Source: Verrucomicrobiota bacterium
GTDB taxonomy: Bacteria; Verrucomicrobiota; Verrucomicrobiia; Limisphaerales; AV2
Direction: 5' to 3'
Assembly: GCA_003218935.1 (NCBI GenBank)
Contig: QHPA01000040.1
Coordinates: 1 to 11,884 of the forward strand
Length of the DNA: 11,884 bases
Within the stretch, counting starts at the first letter, position 1. Each line of letters opens with the position of its first letter. Of this stretch, positions 7,104 to 11,884 are shown one piece after another. The notes below the pieces were generated by a model. It made no database searches. It saw only the letters and a program-made list of their open reading frames with translations, and was not told the DNA's origin. The position numbers were made by a program, and so were the translations under genes.

Positions 7104-7176
7104 CGTAGCCAGCGAGGTAAGGAGGCGGATTATCAGCGCCCCACGCATTGTCCACCCCGTGACCTCGGCGGCTACG
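7104..7176. repeat. Imperfect inverted repeat between two minus-strand genes
   Basis: CGTAGCCAGCGAGGT (7104-7118) and ACCTCGGCGGCTACG (7162-7176) pair at 13 of 15 positions, enclosing 43 bp. The element begins 15 bp past the stop of the cytochrome c/SUMF1 gene and ends about 130 bp before the oxidoreductase start. It could attenuate or end transcription of the former, or be a dispersed genomic repeat; no U-tract supports a classical terminator. The rest of the 216-bp gap shows no coding potential and no promoter I can place with confidence. Confidence 0.55.
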
Positions 7177-7191
7177 AGTCTCGCTTCAAGG

Positions 7192-8595
7192 CTAGTCTTT
7201 CTCCACGCCGCTGTTCCAGTATTTGTCCATCTCCTCCGCCGGAGGCACCTTCAACGGCCGCACCATGCGGAAGCCGAGGAATTGCGCGTCGGTATGATAC
7301 CAGATGCTCTTGGGCAACTGCGGGTCTTGCATCTTCCACGATTTGTCGGACGCCCGGCGCGCGGCGCTGCGTAGCTTCTCCGGCGGATCATCCCACGAAC
7401 CGCCCCGCACGGCGTGCGGATACGGTTTCGTCGCCGTGACCCACGGATCGGCAGCAGCGCCGCTGACGAACTTTTCGTAATCCGGTGTGTATTGGTCGAG
7501 GCACCACTCGGCCACGTTGCCGTGCATGTCGTAAAGGCCCCACGGATTCGGCTTCTTGCGCCCGATCTTCTGGTATTTGACGTCGCTGTTCTTCTCGAAC
7601 CAGGCGTAGTCGCCGAGCTTCGAGGCGTCGTCTCCAAACGAATACGCGGTGGTCGTGCCCGCGCGGCAGGCGTACTCCCACTCGGCCTCGGTCGGCAAAC
7701 GATAGAACTGCCCCGTTTTCGCGCTGAGCCATTCGCAGTATTTGTTCGCCGCGTGCTGCGTCATGCTGATGGCCGGATAACCGTCGCGTCCCATGCCGAA
7801 ACTCATCTCCACATACGGTTTGGTCGGACGCGAGACCGCATCGGAGACTTTGTCCACATACGGATCGGTCTGGATCGTCTCCTTGAACTTGCGCTCTTCA
7901 TCAGGATACATGAACAACTCAAATTCATTCCACGTCACTTCGCATTGGCCCATCCAGAAAGCGGAAATCTTCACCTTGTGCCGCGGACCTTCATCAGGCT
8001 TGCGGCCGGGCTCATGCTCCGGACTGCCCATCGAAAACTCGCCGCTGCGAATCGGCACCATGGCATATCTCACCGGAGCGCCGGGGATGTCGTTCGTGTA
8101 GGCGGTCATCTGCGCTTCGCTCCTCACTTCGGGCCGCGACAGGATCAGTTTGTGAATGTTCGCCACGACCTCCGCTTCGTCGCCGGCCGGCGCGGCCTCC
8201 AGTTTGCGGGCGATCAGCGGCGGCATCCCTTCGCGCCACTCGGCGTCTTGCTCGATCCAGTGACGGAGCAGCTCCGTTTCGTCCTTTTTCAACGGATCGC
8301 CCTTGGGCGGCATGTGCTTGTCATCGTCCGCGGGCAAAATCGTACTGGTGTAAAGCGGGCTTTGGTCCGGTTTGCCGGGCACGAGCGCCGTGCCGTCGTC
8401 TCCGCCCTTCAACGCGCCGGCTCGCGTGTCCAGACGGAGGTTGCCTTTGGGTTTTTCCGGCCCGTGGCAGCGGACGCAGTCGAATTCGAGGATCGGCTTG
8501 ATCTGCTGCTCGAAATTGATTTTTTCGGCTGCGCGCAGCGGGGAGATGGCATTGGCCAGAAGAACAGATGCGGTCAGAAAAAACTGTCGTTTCAT
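7192..8595 (-). CDS. Exported cytochrome c-SUMF1 (FGE-like) fusion protein
   Basis: A 467-residue protein starting at ATG 8593-8595, chosen because it begins a clean Sec signal peptide (MKRQFFLTASVLLANAISPLRAAEK, cleaved near 22-23). An in-frame start at 8679 would bury that signal and overlap the divergent gene. Residues 24-120 form a planctomycete-type cytochrome c segment: FEQQIKPILEFDCVRCH with the heme motif CVRCH at 40-44, then RLDTRAGALKGGDDG and the HMPPKG (94-99) Met-ligand region. From about 174 to 455 comes a SUMF1/formylglycine-generating-enzyme domain: MVPIRSGEFSMGS, FWMGQCEVTWNEF, RLPTEAEWEYACRAGT, GNVAEW (359-364), RGGSW (397-401) and FLGFRMVRP. Such SUMF1 domains in this phylum are usually not sulfatase activators and their job is mostly unknown; a periplasmic redox or binding role is inferred. 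No sulfatase gene lies nearby. It diverges from the gene at 8660 across 64 bp. Confidence 0.92.
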   Translation of the reverse strand: MKRQFFLTASVLLANAISPLRAAEKINFEQQIKPILEFDCVRCHGPEKPKGNLRLDTRAGALKGGDDGTALVPGKPDQSPLYTSTILPADDDKHMPPKGDPLKKDETELLRHWIEQDAEWREGMPPLIARKLEAAPAGDEAEVVANIHKLILSRPEVRSEAQMTAYTNDIPGAPVRYAMVPIRSGEFSMGSPEHEPGRKPDEGPRHKVKISAFWMGQCEVTWNEFELFMYPDEERKFKETIQTDPYVDKVSDAVSRPTKPYVEMSFGMGRDGYPAISMTQHAANKYCEWLSAKTGQFYRLPTEAEWEYACRAGTTTAYSFGDDASKLGDYAWFEKNSDVKYQKIGRKKPNPWGLYDMHGNVAEWCLDQYTPDYEKFVSGAAADPWVTATKPYPHAVRGGSWDDPPEKLRSAARRASDKSWKMQDPQLPKSIWYHTDAQFLGFRMVRPLKVPPAEEMDKYWNSGVEKD

Positions 8596-8659
8596 TCGTG
8601 TTGTCGTGCGGACGCTACTGTTGACGCTGGCGGTTTTCTTGTCAACCTGTTGACGCGCT
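8596..8659. promoter_or_regulatory. Divergent intergenic region with a palindromic operator-like site
   Basis: This 64-bp stretch must hold the start signals of both divergent genes. It contains a perfect palindrome GTCAAC-ct-GTTGAC at 8641-8654, six bases before the plus-strand ATG, plus a third GTTGAC at 8620-8625. TTGACG at 8621-8626 resembles a -35 box, but no convincing -10 follows at normal spacing. A dimeric repressor binding the palindrome would block initiation of the plus-strand gene. This is a sequence observation; regulation is inferred. Confidence 0.4.
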
Positions 8660-9736
8660 ATGGCGGAGAGAAAATTCAAACTGGGCAGGGCGCTGCGGAT
8701 CGCCGCGGCTGTGATGCTGTTGGCACTGATGGTTTACGGAGCGATTCAGTTGAGCCGGCCGCTTCCGCCGCCGCCCCTGCCCCTGCCGAATCCCAATGGT
8801 TATGATGATTTCATCAAAGCAACCAAGTACATCGTTGGTGACCCTCTGAAAGTGAATACAGAGAAAACGGAGGAATTAGTCGCCTTTGTCGCCCAAAACC
8901 GCGAAGCCATCCGATTAACCCGGACAGGGTTGAGCCGTCGATGCTACGTCCCGAACGGATACTATGGGTCTCCTGCGGTTTTTTCACCCCAACGCCTTAT
9001 GGATTTGAAACGCCTTTGCTGGGTCCTGGCAGCGGAGGGTAAGCTGGCGGAAAAGGAAGCGCACATTGACGATGTTATCCGAACCTATCTGCAAACAATC
9101 CGCTATGGGGAAGAAATTGGCCGTGGTGGCCTGATGATCGACAAGCTGGTCGGGGTGGCTTGCGAACATGATGGTATCCTTGCTTTACATCGGAACCTTT
9201 CCCGTCTCAGCCCGTCGCAATGCCGGGAAATCATTCATGCTCTTGAGGAGATTGATCAGCGCCGTGAACCGATTGAAACAGTCTGGCCGCGCGAGGCAGC
9301 TTTTGAGAGAGCGATGATCACAAACTGGAAGGAGCGCCTTTCGCTTTGGAAAGGAAAACTGACCAGCCTTTTCGGTGAGAATCGAACAAAGAAACAACGC
9401 CTTCTTTTCACCCGCCACGTGAAAGCCTATGAGGCGAAAACCCGGCTGTTGTTTACCGAGGCAGCCGTTCGCTCTTACCATTTGGAAAACGCGACGCTAC
9501 CAAAGAACCTGGGTGAATTAGTCCCGCAATATTTAAAATCCCTTCCACAAGATCCTTTCTGCACCAAAACCATGATTTATCGAATTCAATCGCAGGGCTT
9601 CCTGCTTTACAGTGTCGGGCCAGATGGGGTTGATGACAATGGGAAACCGCTTAAGGAGTCGACAGGAATTGACATTCCTATGGGCGATCTTTTTATCGAT
9701 TCGCCAAGTTTCTTCGCCTTCTTTTCATTTCTGTAA
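8660..9736 (+). CDS. Membrane-anchored protein of unknown function with pseudopilin-like C-terminus
   Basis: A 358-residue protein I cannot name. It has a basic N-terminus (MAERKFKLGRALR), one transmembrane segment (about 14-31, IAAAVMLLALMVYGAIQL), and a proline-rich linker (34-46, RPLPPPPLPLPNPN), so most of it should face the periplasm. The middle (about 60-275) is predicted largely helical and charged. The C-terminal part, about 275-335, has YHLENATLPKNLGELVPQYL, then DPF at 298-300, RIQSQGFLLYSVGPDGVDD (YSVGPDG at 317-323). That LPxDPF...Y..SVGPDG.DD pattern is the C-terminal signature of type II secretion major pseudopilins (GspG), but the pilin N-terminal methylation motif (GFTLIE) is absent, so it is not a pilin. 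Lineage-specific families in PVC bacteria share this ending. Codon use looks less GC-biased than that of its neighbours. ATG 8660 is the natural start; no Shine-Dalgarno sequence is evident. Confidence 0.85.
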   Translation: MAERKFKLGRALRIAAAVMLLALMVYGAIQLSRPLPPPPLPLPNPNGYDDFIKATKYIVGDPLKVNTEKTEELVAFVAQNREAIRLTRTGLSRRCYVPNGYYGSPAVFSPQRLMDLKRLCWVLAAEGKLAEKEAHIDDVIRTYLQTIRYGEEIGRGGLMIDKLVGVACEHDGILALHRNLSRLSPSQCREIIHALEEIDQRREPIETVWPREAAFERAMITNWKERLSLWKGKLTSLFGENRTKKQRLLFTRHVKAYEAKTRLLFTEAAVRSYHLENATLPKNLGELVPQYLKSLPQDPFCTKTMIYRIQSQGFLLYSVGPDGVDDNGKPLKESTGIDIPMGDLFIDSPSFFAFFSFL

Positions 9737-9785
9737 CTCACAGTGAAAAATGACCAATGTGATTTTTGTGCCGCAATCAAAGTAA

Positions 9786-10133
9786 ATGATTATGCCCAAC
9801 TACCAAATTGCCCAACTCACCGATCTCCCGCCAGAGAAATGCCCCTGTGGCTTCACCCGTCGCGCGTTCGCTGGTTCAGTTGAGAACGTGGCCAGCCTGC
9901 ATCTCGTGGACATTCAGCAGGACGCCCAAACGCATTATCACAAGAAAATGACCGAGATTTACCTCGTGCTCGAAGGTGAGGGGCAGATGGAACTGGACGG
10001 AAAGCTGTTCCCGGTGAAACCGATGACGGCCATTTACATCAAGCCGGGCTGCCGGCACCGCGCCATCGGCAGGCTCAGAATCATCAACATCCCTGTGCCT
10101 GCGTTCGATACCGAAGACGAATGGTTCGATTAG
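9786..10133 (+). CDS. Small single-domain cupin protein
   Basis: A 115-residue soluble protein with the two conserved cupin motifs. Motif 1 is THYHKKMTEIYLVLEGEG, with metal-ligand positions His50, His52 and Glu57, and motif 2 is PGCRHRA with His91. All four usual metal ligands are therefore present, so it probably binds Fe, Mn, Zn or Ni. Such small cupins act as sugar isomerases, dioxygenases or simple sensors, and the reaction cannot be read from sequence. A CPCG cluster (19-22) near the N-terminus is unusual and could bind metal. Two starts are possible: ATG 9786 (MIMPNYQ) or ATG 9792 (MPNYQ). It follows the membrane-anchored gene by 49 bp on the same strand, perhaps in one transcript, and ends 42 bp from the convergent secreted-protein gene; no terminator is obvious in that gap. 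Confidence 0.9.
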   Translation: MIMPNYQIAQLTDLPPEKCPCGFTRRAFAGSVENVASLHLVDIQQDAQTHYHKKMTEIYLVLEGEGQMELDGKLFPVKPMTAIYIKPGCRHRAIGRLRIINIPVPAFDTEDEWFD

Positions 10134-10175
10134 CCTTCCGCGTTCATGTAGAGCCGCCGCCGACTGGTACACAAC

Positions 10176-11615
10176 TCAGGGATTAATCAGCCGGTAAAAT
10201 TTGGCCGGCACGGACGCGGTCTCCGTAGCCTGGTTATTCGCCGAGGGAACATCGGCCCAGTTGGTGGTCGAAAGATTCGTGTTGGATTGTAGCCGGTAGC
10301 CGGTCACTTGTGCCGGCCAGGAAATAACGACCGAAGCACCTGACGCTTGAATCGCCAGCTTCGGCCCGCCGGGCGCACCGACCTGAACCAGCCGGAAGAA
10401 CACGGTGTCCGACGTAATCTGCAGCGTGACGTTGGTGAGGTTCACCGTGTTGACGGGCACGTCTGTCCAGCTTAATGAAGAAAGGTTCGTCTTCATTTGC
10501 AACTGGTAGCCGGTCGCCATCCAGGAAATCCCGACCGTGTTCCCCGTGAGCACAATCGTCAACCTGGGACCGACGCCGGTTACGGCCGTGACCGTGACAT
10601 TCACCGGGTTGGATGTGCTCGTTCCGCCGCGATCGTCCGTTGCTTGCGCTGTCAGCGAATACCTTCCCGCAGCAACGTCGGTCCAGGTGAAACTGGGAGG
10701 ACTGTTCGTGGCCGTGCCCAAAAGGTTGGTGCCGGCAAAAAAATCCACCCGCGCTACGGTCCCATCGCTGTCCGTGGCGGGTGCCTGGATGACGATGTTG
10801 GCCGGCTCAGTGAAGGTCGCGCCGTTCGTGGGGCTGGTGATACTCACTGCGGGCGGGACGTTGGGCGGCGGTCGCACACCGCCTTGGCCAGTGAGATTGT
10901 CCAGGTAGCCGATCAGTTCAATGGTGGATCCCACCTGTATCGGCGCGTTATTGGAACTCGTTCCCTGGAAAACAATCCCGGTTATGTGGGCCGTCACATT
11001 CGACAACGCCGCCAAATCCGCAGCCGTCGGCGCGGAGAACGCCAGTTGGAACGTCGCAAAATTGGTCACTGAATAATTCGCGCCGGCGGTGGACGAAGCC
11101 GAGTTCGCGTCTTCGGTGGCCGCCGTTCCATCGAGGTTGAACAAATGATTGAAGCTATCGTTGTCGTTGCCGGATGTCGCCGTGAAATCCAACACCGATA
11201 CCTGGAATGTCGTCGTCAGAAAGATTGGATTCTCGGGGACAACCTGAAACACGATTCCATTGCTGGCGCCTGCGTCAAACCAGCCCATGACCCCGCCGCG
11301 GCATTGACTTTGATCGTCGCCGGGCAGGAAATCCGCCGTCACGGTATAAACGCCGCTGGTCGGAACCACCTGCGAGGCGTACCAGGCGGAACGAAACGCG
11401 AACGCTTCGCTGGTGCCGGTTTGATAAGCTTTCAAAACGGAGTTGGTAACCACGTCCAAATACACTACCGCGTCACCCTGACTTCCGCTGAAGGAGTTCG
11501 AGACTTGAACCAGATTGGTGACAGAGCTCCCGTCATTCACCGTCAGAGCCAGCGCGGGAAAGGTGGAACCAAGAGCAAATCCCATGAACAATCCGAGTTT
11601 TGAGAACGAATTCAT
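10176..11615 (-). CDS. Secreted Ig-like domain protein with two tandem C-terminal repeats
   Basis: A 479-residue exported protein. A Sec signal peptide covers about 1-23 (KLGLFMGFALGSTFPALA). Residues 24-245 are Thr/Ser/Asn/Val-rich and beta-like, without a domain I can name. About 253-345 is a bacterial Ig-like domain: VSITSPTNGATFTEPANI, DSDGTVARVDFFAGTNLLG, FTWTDVAAGRYSLTAQATDD. Two copies of a roughly 62-residue module follow, 349-412 and 419-479. Both read PxLxI..xG..V.ISW....GY.LQ..TNLS...W.DVP and end in FFRL or FYRL. Such modules end many verrucomicrobial surface proteins and may bind carbohydrate or mediate outer-surface attachment; that role is inferred. No catalytic motif, LPxTG or PEP-CTERM tail is seen. 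The start is ATG 11613-11615 without a Shine-Dalgarno sequence. It is convergent with the cupin gene. Confidence 0.88.
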   Translation of the reverse strand: MNSFSKLGLFMGFALGSTFPALALTVNDGSSVTNLVQVSNSFSGSQGDAVVYLDVVTNSVLKAYQTGTSEAFAFRSAWYASQVVPTSGVYTVTADFLPGDDQSQCRGGVMGWFDAGASNGIVFQVVPENPIFLTTTFQVSVLDFTATSGNDNDSFNHLFNLDGTAATEDANSASSTAGANYSVTNFATFQLAFSAPTAADLAALSNVTAHITGIVFQGTSSNNAPIQVGSTIELIGYLDNLTGQGGVRPPPNVPPAVSITSPTNGATFTEPANIVIQAPATDSDGTVARVDFFAGTNLLGTATNSPPSFTWTDVAAGRYSLTAQATDDRGGTSTSNPVNVTVTAVTGVGPRLTIVLTGNTVGISWMATGYQLQMKTNLSSLSWTDVPVNTVNLTNVTLQITSDTVFFRLVQVGAPGGPKLAIQASGASVVISWPAQVTGYRLQSNTNLSTTNWADVPSANNQATETASVPAKFYRLINP

Positions 11616-11884
11616 TGGATGACAGATTTTGCTTCTTTTGGCGCCGGATGAGATTTCATTCCTTCGCGTTCAATCCATGGACGCACGAAGCTATGGGCGG
11701 GGCAGTTCAACGTCAAGTTTTCTGTCGTGCGGGCAGCGTCATGACAGCGCCAATTCATGAGAGCCTTTTGAGCGAAGGGCGTTTGTTCAAGACCAGACGG
11801 AGTGCAGCAGCGCGGTGGTCTTGAGCCATGAGCGACTGAAAATCGGTGGTAGTAACGTGATCGGGCCGGCGCTGAGCGGCTCGC
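11616..11884. other. Noncoding upstream region at window end
   Basis: This stretch precedes the secreted-protein gene on the minus strand and should hold its promoter, but no clear -35/-10 pair was found. A short plus-strand frame (11600-11824) is open but has no recognisable domain, no ribosome binding site and an Arg/Ser-rich composition like translated repeat DNA, so I do not call it a gene. One long hairpin is listed separately. The last 60 bases show no recognisable feature. Confidence 0.5.
11787..11824. repeat. 9-bp perfect inverted repeat / hairpin
   Basis: TCAAGACCA (11787-11795) and TGGTCTTGA (11816-11824) pair perfectly around a 20-nt GC-rich loop. It is not followed by a U-tract on either strand, so it is not a standard terminator. 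It lies about 170 bp upstream of the secreted-protein start on the minus strand. It may be a dispersed repeat or a structured leader. Confidence 0.5.

Noticed and set aside
8596-8679. 28-residue N-terminal extension of the cytochrome/SUMF1 protein
   Set aside because: It would place polar residues ahead of a typical Sec signal peptide and overlap the divergent gene start at 8660.
7414-8805. 463-residue open frame on the plus strand, antisense to the cytochrome/SUMF1 gene
   Set aside because: Arg/His/Val-rich translation with no domain; the minus strand carries clear heme and SUMF1 motifs in the same DNA. It is a high-GC shadow frame.
10134-10175. Terminator between the convergent cupin and secreted-protein genes
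   Set aside because: No stem longer than 4 bp and no U-tract could be found in the 42-bp gap.
11600-11824. 74-residue plus-strand frame at the window end
   Set aside because: No ribosome binding site, no domain, and it runs through the 11787-11824 hairpin, so it looks like translated noncoding DNA.

Overview
The window looks like a chromosomal stretch from a high-GC member of the PVC group, most likely Verrucomicrobiota (Pedosphaera/Limisphaera-like). The reasons are: Tat-exported sugar-type isomerase and Gfo/Idh/MocA oxidoreductase genes; an exported protein joining a planctomycete-type cytochrome c segment to a SUMF1 (formylglycine-generating-enzyme-like) domain; a secreted Ig-like protein with C-terminal tandem repeats; few clear Shine-Dalgarno sequences; and palindromic intergenic repeats. 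This taxonomic call is an inference from gene types, not from a marker gene. No rRNA, tRNA, CRISPR array, transposase or phage gene was seen.

Layout. 1-514 (-): 5' part of a Tat-exported sugar phosphate isomerase/epimerase-like gene that leaves the window. 515-744: divergent intergenic region holding a two-hairpin palindromic element flanked by perfect 27-bp direct repeats. 745-3633 (+): a tight three-gene run of a HAD-family hydrolase (frame broken), a protein with deoxyhypusine-synthase-like motifs, and a PfkB-family kinase. 3597-4498 (-): an MscS-type mechanosensitive channel, frame broken, overlapping the kinase tail to tail. 4571-5526 (+): ApbE-type FAD:protein FMN transferase, frame broken. 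5561-5596: intrinsic terminator on the minus strand. 5626-6975 (-): Tat-exported Gfo/Idh/MocA oxidoreductase. 7104-7176: imperfect inverted repeat. 7192-8595 (-): exported cytochrome c/SUMF1 protein. 8660-9736 (+): membrane-anchored protein of unknown function with a pseudopilin-like C-terminus. 9786-10133 (+): small cupin. 10176-11615 (-): secreted Ig-like/repeat protein. 11616-11884: noncoding, with one long hairpin.

How the genes fit together. The HAD/DHS-like/PfkB run is the only convincing operon. The order phosphatase - unknown enzyme - sugar kinase suggests a small sugar-phosphate or nucleotide-sugar-linked pathway, and the middle protein is the real unknown. The two Tat-exported sugar-type enzymes, the cytochrome/SUMF1 protein and the Ig-like protein fit the extracytoplasmic polysaccharide lifestyle of this phylum, but nothing in the sequence links them into one pathway.

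The most unusual feature is that three unrelated genes (HAD, mscS, apbE), all within 745-5526, show the same lesion. The conserved N- and C-terminal parts are present in different frames, and an estimated 18-50 residues of conserved core between them are missing. The genes between and after them are intact. This is either clustered microdeletion decay or a systematic assembly artefact in this part of the contig; raw reads would decide.
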